A stretch of 5,518 nucleotides of DNA from Chlorobium sp. (GTDB taxonomy: Bacteria; Bacteroidota; Chlorobiia; Chlorobiales; Chlorobiaceae): positions 1-5,518 of the forward strand of contig JAPHUN010000326.1 of assembly GCA_026193435.1 (NCBI GenBank), read 5' to 3'. A model generated the notes under the pieces. It had not been told where the DNA came from and made no database searches. It saw only the letters and a list, made by a program, of their open reading frames with translations. Every line of letters starts with the position of its first letter. Within the stretch, counting starts at the first letter, position 1. Made by a program: the position numbers and the translations under genes. Positions 1 through 5,518 of this stretch are shown here, piece by piece.

Positions 1-1689
1 ATTCGTGGTTTCCGTTCAGACGCCCACGGCAACGATCTTAAGGGAAAGATTCTGATTCTGCTTAATGGTCGAAGGGCAGGTACCGGCAATCTGGCTAAAT
101 TATCGACGTCAAACGTCGAAAGGATTGAAATTATCAGGGGCCCTGCCGCTGTACAGTATGGTTCGGCAGCGATGGGCGGGGTTGTCAATGTGATTACCGC
201 AAAAGGCAAAGGAGTTCCTTCTCTATTTGCTCAACACATGCAGGGTTCCGATGATTTTCAAGAGACATCTGCCGGAATGTCAGGGACATTGGGCAGATTC
301 GACTATTCAGGTTCTCTCAGTTTTTCGGACAGGGAGGATTACACCACAGCCTCTGGAGAAACCTATTACAATACGGCCTATAACGACAAGGTTGTCGCAT
401 CCCTGAATGCAGGCTATGAGTTTCTTGACGGGCACCGGATCGGTGTTGTTGTCAATCATTTTGACATAGACAGAACAGGATCTCCCTCGTACCTTGTCAG
501 GAATGACCGGTCGAGTTACATCGAAGAGCAGAACCGTTCCGTTGATATCATATATACCGGAAAGCCCTCTGAAGGCTATTGGAGCTGGATGGCAAGGTAT
601 TTTTTCGGAGAAGATTTTTACGGATACAGAAGCCCGTCAATATCCTATTCATCTGATCGCAGTGTGGATCAGAAAGGAGCGCAGGGACAGGTGACGTTCA
701 ACCCGGAATGGCTCAGTGTAACTGCCGGATTTGACTGGCTTGACTATGTTGTTGAATCAACCATGGCCCCTCGGGAATCGGAATATGAAAACCCTGCAGC
801 GTTTCTGCTTCTGAAAAAAGGATTTCTCGATGATATGCTTGTCGTTTCCGGAGGTCTGAGATACGACAAATATGATGTAAGAATAGACAATGGTGAAGGC
901 AATGATGAAAGCACCGATAATATCAATGGCAGTGTCGGTCTTGCGTATAATCCTGCCGATGGTTTGAAGCTCAGGGTGAATTACGCTGATGGTTTCAGAA
1001 TGCCTTCTGCAGGTGAACTTACCGGATATTATCCCTATTGGGGGGGAGGTTTTTATGAAGGAAACCCTGATCTCAAGCCGGAAAAAAGCTCTACCATAGA
1101 GTTTGGCGCGGATTATCAATCGGGAGGGGTAACGACATCGTTGACCTGGTTCCATTCGGATTTCAGGGACAAAATCCAGGAATCCGGGCTTGATTCAGGC
1201 AATAGAACCTGGGTAAATCTGGGAGGGGCGACAATTGCCGGTATCGAAGGCGAATTTGCTTATGCAGGCATGTACCCTTTTGCAGGATCAAGTCTATCAA
1301 TCACTCCCTTTGTTTCGTTTACCTGGCTGAGTGAGTATAACGAGGACGATACCGGTGAATATCTGTTATATACACCAGAATGGAACGCTTCAGGAGGTAT
1401 TCGCGTCAATCATGAGAGCGGTTTCAAAGGAGTTTTTAAGCTTGCGCATTACGGAAAAAATTATGTTCAGGACTATGTGACAAGTTGGGCAGGGGATGTG
1501 ATCGTCAAGGAAGGTTTTACGGTGGCAAATCTCGTGCTCTTAAAAAAATTCACCCTTGACAGGGAGTTCGGACGCGGGTTTACTATCAAAGGTGAAATTG
1601 AAAACCTTTTTGACCGTGACTATGAATACGTAAACGGTTACCCGATGCCGGGAAGGAGCTTCAACCTTGGACTGAGGGTGGATATATGA
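1..1689 (+). CDS. btuB: TonB-dependent outer-membrane receptor, probably vitamin B12/cobamide receptor (BtuB-like), 5' partial
   Basis: The frame is open from the first base and gives 562 residues before TGA at 1687. The signal peptide, TonB box and start of the plug lie upstream of the window. Residues 1-70 are the end of a TonB plug domain: an IRGF start, the strand KILILLNG, then RIEIIRGP (41-48) and YGSAAMGGVVNVIT (53-66), all hallmarks of the family. The rest is rich in alternating aromatic and polar strands typical of a 22-stranded barrel. It includes the conserved GNPDLKPEKS loop (354-363) and a C-terminal block with ENLFDRDYEYV and a last strand ending LGLRVDI. Members move scarce ligands across the outer membrane using TonB/ExbBD energy. 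Substrate is inferred from context: it overlaps a BtuF-like gene and precedes bluB, cobQ and cobD. Sequence alone does not exclude a siderophore or other corrinoid substrate. The ATG at 172 lies inside the plug and is not the true start. Confidence 0.9.
   Translation: MRGFRSDAHGNDLKGKILILLNGRRAGTGNLAKLSTSNVERIEIIRGPAAVQYGSAAMGGVVNVITAKGKGVPSLFAQHMQGSDDFQETSAGMSGTLGRFDYSGSLSFSDREDYTTASGETYYNTAYNDKVVASLNAGYEFLDGHRIGVVVNHFDIDRTGSPSYLVRNDRSSYIEEQNRSVDIIYTGKPSEGYWSWMARYFFGEDFYGYRSPSISYSSDRSVDQKGAQGQVTFNPEWLSVTAGFDWLDYVVESTMAPRESEYENPAAFLLLKKGFLDDMLVVSGGLRYDKYDVRIDNGEGNDESTDNINGSVGLAYNPADGLKLRVNYADGFRMPSAGELTGYYPYWGGGFYEGNPDLKPEKSSTIEFGADYQSGGVTTSLTWFHSDFRDKIQESGLDSGNRTWVNLGGATIAGIEGEFAYAGMYPFAGSSLSITPFVSFTWLSEYNEDDTGEYLLYTPEWNASGGIRVNHESGFKGVFKLAHYGKNYVQDYVTSWAGDVIVKEGFTVANLVLLKKFTLDREFGRGFTIKGEIENLFDRDYEYVNGYPMPGRSFNLGLRVDI
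1674..1678 (+). promoter_or_regulatory. Ribosome-binding site for the BtuF-like gene
   Basis: GAGGG sits 7 bases before the ATG at 1686, inside the last codons of the receptor gene. A second ATG follows directly at 1689, but the spacing favours 1686. The ATGA overlap with the receptor stop suggests translational coupling. Confidence 0.5.
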
Positions 1690-2483
1690 TGAAAAATATT
1701 TTTCTGATGCTCCTCGCACTGCTGTTTTCCGGCTGTGCGGGGAAGCCCTCGATCGTCAGTCAGTCTCCATATATCACCCATACGTTACAATACCTCGGTC
1801 TTGAGGATCGTATTGTCGGCGTCAGCCGCTACGACGATCTGGACCTTCCGAAGACCGGCGGGATCATCGATCCTGATAAGAAGGCGATTGCCGCGCTTGC
1901 TCCTGATTTCATTTTTACTTCCGACTGGACAGCCCCTGATGTTCTTCGCGAGGTTACACCGGATGGAACAGAAGCGATTGTGCTCCAGGGATTTCACAGG
2001 ATGGATGAAATTGAGCAGAACCTGCGTGTTCTTTCAAAATCTCTTGGTCTGAAGAACGGGGCTGAAATGGCGGCAGAATTCTCATCTGCCTGGAGAATGG
2101 CGGCTGAAGAAGTTGACGGCAGAGGAAGAAGGGCGTTGATTCTTTCAAGCTGCAAAGGCGAACCCTTTTCATTCGGCAGGAATACCTACCTTTATGATTT
2201 GTTTACTGTAGCGGGGTTTCATGTCGTCGAGACACATTCGTCGATACGCCATGTGAACGCTTCCGGAGAGATTAAAAGCGTTGAAGAACTGCTGCGCGCA
2301 ACCGAACCTGAAGTTATTTTTGTGCTTCAGGATGATGATCACGGCTGTTCCGTCGATTTGTCCGAAGGGGATTTCAGGGTTGTGCTGCTGAACGGAGAGC
2401 ATTTTGTCTATCCCGCGCCGGTGCTGCTGGACGGGATTGCGGATCTGAAGGTTCTTTTTCCTGTTTCCAATAACGATAACTAA
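1686..2483 (+). CDS. btuF: Cobalamin-binding lipoprotein of the BtuF / periplasmic metal-receptor family
   Basis: The product has 265 residues, close to the usual BtuF length. The N-terminus MMKNIFLMLLALLFSGC is a lipoprotein signal peptide with lipobox LFSGC, so Cys17 is the expected lipidated residue. The mature part follows the helical-backbone substrate-binding fold (Peripla_BP_2 type). IVSQSPYITHTLQYLGLEDRI then VGVSRYDD match the first BtuF strand-helix-strand, TGGIIDPDKKAIAALAPDFIF matches the 'GG...P..E.I..L.PDLV' segment, and SFGRNTYLYDLFTVAGF and PAPVLLDGIADL match the second lobe. Known role of the family: bind corrinoid in the periplasm and deliver it to BtuCD. The gene overlaps the upstream receptor stop by 4 bases. 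No BtuC or BtuD gene is in the window. The ligand (cobalamin, cobinamide or another metal chelate) is inferred from neighbours. Confidence 0.85.
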   Translation: MMKNIFLMLLALLFSGCAGKPSIVSQSPYITHTLQYLGLEDRIVGVSRYDDLDLPKTGGIIDPDKKAIAALAPDFIFTSDWTAPDVLREVTPDGTEAIVLQGFHRMDEIEQNLRVLSKSLGLKNGAEMAAEFSSAWRMAAEEVDGRGRRALILSSCKGEPFSFGRNTYLYDLFTVAGFHVVETHSSIRHVNASGEIKSVEELLRATEPEVIFVLQDDDHGCSVDLSEGDFRVVLLNGEHFVYPAPVLLDGIADLKVLFPVSNNDN

Positions 2484-2492
2484 GCGTTGATA

Positions 2493-3146
2493 ATGACTAT
2501 TTCTGAAGCTGAACGGGAGGCGCTCTATAAAGTGATATACAGCCGTCGTGATGTACGCGGCCAGTTTGTTGCCGATCCGGTGCCAGACGAGGTGCTGCAG
2601 CGTGTGCTTCATGCGGCGCATCATGCGCCGAGTGTGGGTTTCATGCAGCCCTGGGATTTTATTGTTGTCCGTGACGCAGCTGTAAGAAAACAGCTGAAAA
2701 ACGGTTTTGACGTTGCTCATCGGGAAGCGGCCGGGATGTTTCCCGAGGAGAAACGGGAACAGTACTGTTCGTTCAAGCTTGAGGGGATCACAGAGGCCCC
2801 GCTCGGGATCTGTGTTACCTGCGATCGAAAGCGCTCGGGAGATGTGGTTATCGGCAGAACGGCAAATCCGGAGATGGATCTTTACAGTACTGTCTGTGCG
2901 GTGCAGAACCTCTGGCTTGCAGCCAGAGCGGAGAACCTCGGAGTGGGCTGGGTAAGCATCATTCACCATGACCATGTGCGCGAGGTGCTGGGGATTCCTG
3001 AAGATATTGTGCCCGTGGCATGGCTTTGTGTGGGCTATGTCTCATTTTTCCATGAAACTCCCGAACTGGAGCAGGCCGGATGGCTGCCGCGGCTCGGGCT
3101 TGATGACCTGATTCACGAGGAGCGGTGGGGGAAGAAAGCAGTATGA
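2493..3146 (+). CDS. bluB: 5,6-dimethylbenzimidazole synthase BluB
   Basis: This is a 217-residue flavin-destructase of the nitroreductase fold. BluB cleaves FMNH2 with O2 to give 5,6-dimethylbenzimidazole, the lower ligand of B12. Diagnostic stretches are SRRDVRGQF (17-25), [19 protein letters not shown] (40-58), [13 protein letters not shown] (144-156) and PVAWLCVGY. Asp20 and Ser155 fall where the functionally important Asp32 and Ser167 of Sinorhizobium meliloti BluB are expected, both with the same offset of 12, so the active site looks intact. Older databases call this family cob(II)yrinic acid a,c-diamide reductase. I chose ATG 2493 over the in-frame TTG 2487: ATG is the commoner start and the extra two residues (MI) add nothing. 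No strong Shine-Dalgarno is visible, only TAAG at 2481-2484, overlapping the btuF stop, so expression may depend on translation arriving from btuF 9 bases upstream. The stop overlaps cobQ as ATGA. Confidence 0.93.
   Translation: MTISEAEREALYKVIYSRRDVRGQFVADPVPDEVLQRVLHAAHHAPSVGFMQPWDFIVVRDAAVRKQLKNGFDVAHREAAGMFPEEKREQYCSFKLEGITEAPLGICVTCDRKRSGDVVIGRTANPEMDLYSTVCAVQNLWLAARAENLGVGWVSIIHHDHVREVLGIPEDIVPVAWLCVGYVSFFHETPELEQAGWLPRLGLDDLIHEERWGKKAV
3127..3134 (+). promoter_or_regulatory. Ribosome-binding site for cobQ
   Basis: The purine run GGGGGAAG ends 8 bases before ATG 3143 and decides that start. An in-frame GTG at 3125 would add six residues (MGEESS) before the conserved N-terminus and would begin at this site itself, so it is not used. 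Confidence 0.5.
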
Positions 3147-4639
3147 GGAATCTCGCGGTTTTCGGGACAGCGTCGGATGTTGGAAAAAGCGTTGTAGCTA
3201 CGGCCCTATGCCGTATTTTCAGCAATGCCGGGCTCGATGTAGCGCCTTTCAAGGCGCAGAACATGTCCAACAACTCCGGCGTTACACCGGATGGTCTTGA
3301 AATCGGACGAGCACAGATTGTGCAGGCAGAAGCCGCCAGAGCTGTTCCGACGGCGGATATGAACCCGGTACTGCTTAAACCCAACACCGATACCGGCGCG
3401 CAGGTGGTTTTACAGGGCAAGGCTGTCGCCAACCGCTCTGCCCGTGATTATTTCGGGAACACCGAAGTCTGGGCAGAGGCTGCATTTGAAAGTCTTGAGC
3501 GCCTGAAAGGCAGGCATGATCTTGTCGTTATCGAGGGCGCAGGTTCCTGTGCGGAGATGAATCTTTATGATCGGGATTTCGTGAATTTCAGGACAGCAAA
3601 AGAAGCCGACGCGCCGGTCATTCTTGTTGCAGATATTGACAGGGGCGGCGTATTCGCGCAGGTTGCAGGGACGCTTTCTGTCATTCCTCCCGAAGACAGG
3701 GCGCGGGTAAAGGGCGTTATTATCAACCGCTTCCGCGGAGACTCGGCCCTTTTCGATGATGGAATCCGTATTCTCGAGGAACTGTCCGGAGTGCCGGTGC
3801 TTGGTGTTATACCATATTTCAGAGGGATCCACATCGAGGCTGAAGACGCAGTGCCGCTTCAGGCGGTTGTCGATCCTGCGGCTTCTCCTGATACCGGGAA
3901 GATCAGTATAGCAATCGTGTACTTTCCTCATATATCGAACTTTACTGATTTCGCTGTATTTGACCTGCTCGATGATGCAGAAGTTCATTACCTGCATCAC
4001 CCCAAAGATCTTGCTGATTATGAGGCGGTCATTCTGCCCGGATCGAAAAATGTCAGGGGAGATCTCGACTGGATGATTTCTATGGGCTGGAAAGAACGGC
4101 TCGCTGAATACCGGAAGAGGGGAGGGATTATCGCGGGTATTTGCGGAGGCTACCAGATGCTCGGAATATCCGTTGCCGATCCACATGGCCTTGAAGGAGA
4201 GCCCGGAGAAACATCGGGTCTCGGTCTGCTTCCGGTGCATACGGTCCTCAAGAAAGAAAAACAGCTGTTCAACGCTAAAGGCTGTCTGTTCGATGACACG
4301 ATACCTGTCGAGGGTTATGAAATCCATATGGGGGAAACCCGGCTTACAGGTAAGGCGTCGCCCCTGCTGCAGTTGACGGCAAGAAACAACAGGCATTGCT
4401 CTGATACTGACGGAGTCATAAGCCATGATGAAAAGGTTTTTGGTACCTACTTTCACGGCATTTTTGACGGGAGTGCGTTCAGACGCTGGTTTCTCGGCAA
4501 GCTGAGGCCGGATTATACTGTGAGTGACACAATTAAGGATAAGGATGCTGAGTACAACCGGCTTGCAGATCACTTTATGCGGTATCTCGATATGGAAAAA
4601 GTGTACGAGATTATAGGCAGGCAGAGGGGAGAAGGATGA
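3143..4639 (+). CDS. cobQ: Cobyric acid synthase CobQ/CbiP (glutamine-hydrolysing)
   Basis: The product has 498 residues, a normal length for the family. It amidates four side-chain carboxylates (b, d, e, g) of adenosylcobyrinic acid a,c-diamide using ATP and glutamine, in the cytoplasm. The N-terminal half is the dethiobiotin-synthetase-like ATPase domain: P-loop GTASDVGKS (8-16), signature [10 protein letters not shown] (from 36), [29 protein letters not shown] (from 130) and [18 protein letters not shown], then INRFRGD and the PHISNFTDF linker. The C-terminal half is a type 1-like glutamine amidotransferase (GATase_3): VILPGSKN, nucleophile Cys334 in [19 protein letters not shown], and catalytic His438 in GTYFHGIFD. 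All expected motifs are present. NMSNNS for the commoner NMSLNS/NMALNS and GSCAE for GSPAE are small departures. The start overlaps the bluB stop. It carries the last tightly packed start before the repeat-filled gap. The name cbiP would apply if the host uses the anaerobic pathway. Confidence 0.97.
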   Translation: MRNLAVFGTASDVGKSVVATALCRIFSNAGLDVAPFKAQNMSNNSGVTPDGLEIGRAQIVQAEAARAVPTADMNPVLLKPNTDTGAQVVLQGKAVANRSARDYFGNTEVWAEAAFESLERLKGRHDLVVIEGAGSCAEMNLYDRDFVNFRTAKEADAPVILVADIDRGGVFAQVAGTLSVIPPEDRARVKGVIINRFRGDSALFDDGIRILEELSGVPVLGVIPYFRGIHIEAEDAVPLQAVVDPAASPDTGKISIAIVYFPHISNFTDFAVFDLLDDAEVHYLHHPKDLADYEAVILPGSKNVRGDLDWMISMGWKERLAEYRKRGGIIAGICGGYQMLGISVADPHGLEGEPGETSGLGLLPVHTVLKKEKQLFNAKGCLFDDTIPVEGYEIHMGETRLTGKASPLLQLTARNNRHCSDTDGVISHDEKVFGTYFHGIFDGSAFRRWFLGKLRPDYTVSDTIKDKDAEYNRLADHFMRYLDMEKVYEIIGRQRGEG

Positions 4640-4686
4640 AGTGGGAAGTAGAAAGTTTTTTCTCCTTTTGTCATTCCCGGGCTTGA
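4636..4686 (+). other. Possible orphan start / 16-codon open frame at the cobQ stop
   Basis: ATG at 4636 overlaps the cobQ TGA as ATGA, the same arrangement used at the two other coupled junctions here, and is preceded by the strong purine run GGGGAG (4626-4631) and AAGG. The frame reads [16 protein letters not shown] and stops at TGA 4684 inside the loop of a palindromic repeat. I know no such peptide. It may be a chance frame, a leader-like peptide, or the remains of a coupled start cut off by repeat insertion. Confidence 0.25.
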
Positions 4687-4697
4687 TCCGGGAATCC
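4670..4697 (+). repeat. Palindromic intergenic repeat, copy 1
   Basis: ATTCCCGG (4673-4680) and CCGGGAAT (4688-4695) form a perfect 8-bp inverted repeat around the 7-base loop GCTTGAT, flanked by GTC and CC. The sequence resembles, from memory, a widely dispersed family of short bacterial intergenic palindromes of the GTCATTCCCGGG type. A T-run follows, but 8 bases after the stem, so function as an intrinsic terminator is possible but not well supported. Confidence 0.75.
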
Positions 4698-4744
4698 GTA
4701 GCGTTTTTTATCTGGTATGACCTTTGTTGACTTTTTTAGTCTAT

Positions 4745-4798
4745 GGATGCCGGGTCAACACCGTGAAATCTGAGCATCTATTTCACAGGGGGCATGAC
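4745..4798 (-). repeat. Palindromic intergenic repeat, copy 2, inverted and interrupted
   Basis: GGATGCCGGGTCAA (4745-4758) and GGCATGAC (4791-4798) are the two ends of the same repeat family as copy 1, but in the opposite orientation: the reverse complement begins GTCATGCCCC and ends TTGACCCGGCATCC. About 30 bases separate the ends, and they contain their own perfect dyad, GTGAAAT (4763-4769) with ATTTCAC (4780-4786) around a 10-base loop. ATGCC/GGCAT can close an outer stem around it. With copy 1 the pair forms imperfect terminal inverted repeats of a roughly 129-base block. Confidence 0.6.
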
Positions 4799-4808
4799 TA
4801 TCTTCTCC

Positions 4809-4852
4809 TAAGAACTAAGAACTAAGAACTAAGAACTAAGAACTAAGAACTA
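4809..4852 (+). repeat. Tandem heptamer array (TAAGAAC)6
   Basis: There are six perfect copies of TAAGAAC, then a partial TA, ending two bases before the cobD start. Because 7 is not a multiple of 3, the TAA within successive units puts stop codons in all three forward frames. Such arrays can change copy number by slippage. The array occupies the place where the cobD ribosome-binding site would be, and no GGAG-like motif is present. Confidence 0.97.
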
Positions 4853-4853
4853 C

Positions 4854-5518
4854 GTGAACCTGTATTCCTATAAACATGGAGGGGCGCCAACGCGGCGAGC
4901 ATCTTCCGATAAAGAGGCGTTGATCGATTTCAGCGTTAACATAAGCCCGATTTCTCCGCCGCTTCCTGATGTATCTCTCGATTCGTTCGCGCTGCACCGG
5001 TATCCATCCATAGACGGCCGCGGGGTCAGGGATTTTTACTGTCGGCGTTTTGATGTTGCCCATGACTGTGTTCTTCCCCTCAATGGGGCAATTGAGGGGA
5101 TTTATCTCATCCCGGCAGCGCTTGGCCTCGATAGCGCACTTGTGCCGGCCCCTTCTTTTTATGATTACGAGAGGGCTTGCAGCACGGCGGGAGCGAAGGT
5201 GCGTTATCTGATGCTGAAAGATCAGGAGAAGTTTGTGTTTCCCGGAATCGAGGAGATTTCGGAAAAAATGAAGGATGTTGACGCGATGTTTGCGGCTAAT
5301 CCCAATAATCCAACCGGGAGCAGATTTCCAAAAGAGGTTGTTCTGGCTCTCGCAAGCCGCTTTCCCGACAAGTGGTTCATTATTGATGAAGCATTCATTC
5401 AGTTTGTCGATGACTTCCCGGGAGCATCGCTGATGAATGAGCTGAGAGCGTTTAAAAATATCATCGTTGTCAGTTCATTGACGAAATTCTATGCTTTGCC
5501 CGGGCTGAGACTTGGCGC
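4854..5518 (+). CDS. cobD: L-threonine-O-3-phosphate decarboxylase CobD, 3' partial
   Basis: The window holds 221 codons of a PLP enzyme of the histidinol-phosphate aminotransferase-like family. CobD decarboxylates L-threonine O-3-phosphate to (R)-1-amino-2-propanol O-2-phosphate, the linker joined to cobyric acid by CbiB. Visible motifs are KHGG (7-10) and DFSVNISP (25-32), which favour CobD over HisC, then RYP (49-51), NGAIEGIYLI, ANPNNPTG (148-155), the PLP-binding IIDEAF with Asp178, and SSLTKFYALPGLRLG with Schiff-base Lys211 (near the position of Lys216 in Salmonella CobD). The expected C-terminal third lies beyond the window. The start is set at GTG 4854: an in-frame TAA at 4830 blocks extension, no other start lies between them, and the next in-frame ATG is far inside the fold. 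No Shine-Dalgarno is visible, as the heptamer array fills that space. HisC is the main alternative, made unlikely by context. Confidence 0.92.
   Translation, partial: MNLYSYKHGGAPTRRASSDKEALIDFSVNISPISPPLPDVSLDSFALHRYPSIDGRGVRDFYCRRFDVAHDCVLPLNGAIEGIYLIPAALGLDSALVPAPSFYDYERACSTAGAKVRYLMLKDQEKFVFPGIEEISEKMKDVDAMFAANPNNPTGSRFPKEVVLALASRFPDKWFIIDEAFIQFVDDFPGASLMNELRAFKNIIVVSSLTKFYALPGLRLG

Larger units (their letters stand above)
4640..4853 (+). other. Repeat-filled gap between cobQ and cobD
   Basis: These 214 non-coding bases contrast with overlaps or a 9-base gap elsewhere in the cluster. In order it holds a purine-rich stretch with two degenerate heptamers (GTGGGAA, GTAGAAA at 4641-4654), T-runs at 4656-4661 and 4704-4709, palindromic copy 1 (4670-4697), an AT-rich middle with a small GACT/AGTC dyad (4729-4741), split palindromic copy 2 (4745-4798), and a heptamer array (4809-4852). 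I see no convincing promoter and no gene in it. Confidence 0.85.

Noticed and set aside
2169..2975. Antisense open frame (268 codons) across btuF and bluB
   Set aside because: It spans two well-supported genes on the other strand and has low-quality composition rich in His, Arg and Cys with no recognisable domain.
3125..3142. GTG 3125 as an upstream start of cobQ
   Set aside because: It adds six non-conserved residues and overlaps the purine run that best serves as the ribosome-binding site for ATG 3143.
3410..4573. Long antisense open frame (387 codons) opposite cobQ
   Set aside because: It lies wholly over a gene with all CobQ motifs, its translation resembles no family I know, it has no ribosome-binding site of note, and open antisense frames are common opposite codon-biased genes.
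4673..4709. Intrinsic terminator after cobQ
   Set aside because: The stem is good, but the T-run starts 8 bases after it and the stem belongs to a recurring type of palindromic repeat. A weak terminator effect remains possible.
4727..4732. TTGACT as a -35 box for a cobD promoter
   Set aside because: At 16-18 bases downstream the sequence is GC-rich palindrome (around CCGGGT) with no -10-like hexamer.
4809..4852. CRISPR-like array
   Set aside because: Units are 7 bases with no spacers, so this is a simple tandem repeat.
4836..5063. Minus-strand open frame over the start of cobD
   Set aside because: The plus-strand frame carries clear CobD motifs, and the minus frame is a shadow with no family resemblance.

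Overview
This window is a stretch of one plus-strand gene cluster for vitamin B12 (cobamide) uptake and late cobamide synthesis. It is cut at both ends. The order is a TonB-dependent outer-membrane receptor (5'-truncated, probably BtuB-like), a BtuF-like cobalamin-binding lipoprotein, BluB (5,6-dimethylbenzimidazole synthase), CobQ/CbiP (cobyric acid synthase) and CobD (threonine-phosphate decarboxylase, 3'-truncated). The outer-membrane receptor and lipobox-bearing binding protein indicate a diderm bacterium. Gene content, medium GC and protein style suggest a green sulfur bacterium (Chlorobi, Chlorobium-like). That assignment is an inference from memory of the group and cannot be proven from this sequence.

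Layout: 1-2483 carries the uptake genes, with the receptor stop and lipoprotein start overlapping as ATGA. After a 9-base gap, bluB (2493-3146) overlaps cobQ (3143-4639), again through ATGA. A 214-base non-coding gap (4640-4853) follows, which breaks the tight packing. It holds two opposed palindromic repeat copies, the second split by a nested dyad, and then six perfect copies of the heptamer TAAGAAC running up to the GTG start of cobD (4854 to the window end).

How the genes fit together: the receptor and lipoprotein would bring corrinoids across the outer membrane and hold them in the periplasm. BluB makes the lower-ligand base DMB from reduced FMN. CobQ amidates adenosylcobyrinic acid a,c-diamide to adenosylcobyric acid. 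CobD makes the (R)-1-amino-2-propanol phosphate that is next attached to cobyric acid. The inner-membrane transporter (BtuCD), CbiB, CobU, CobS and CobT are not in the window and may lie outside it.

The genes themselves are recognisable families. The points that merit a second look are the composite repeat at the cobQ-cobD junction, the heptamer array in the place of a ribosome-binding site for cobD, and the presence of an oxygen-dependent BluB if the host is indeed a strict anaerobe. I found no RNA gene, CRISPR array, transposase or clearly new system.
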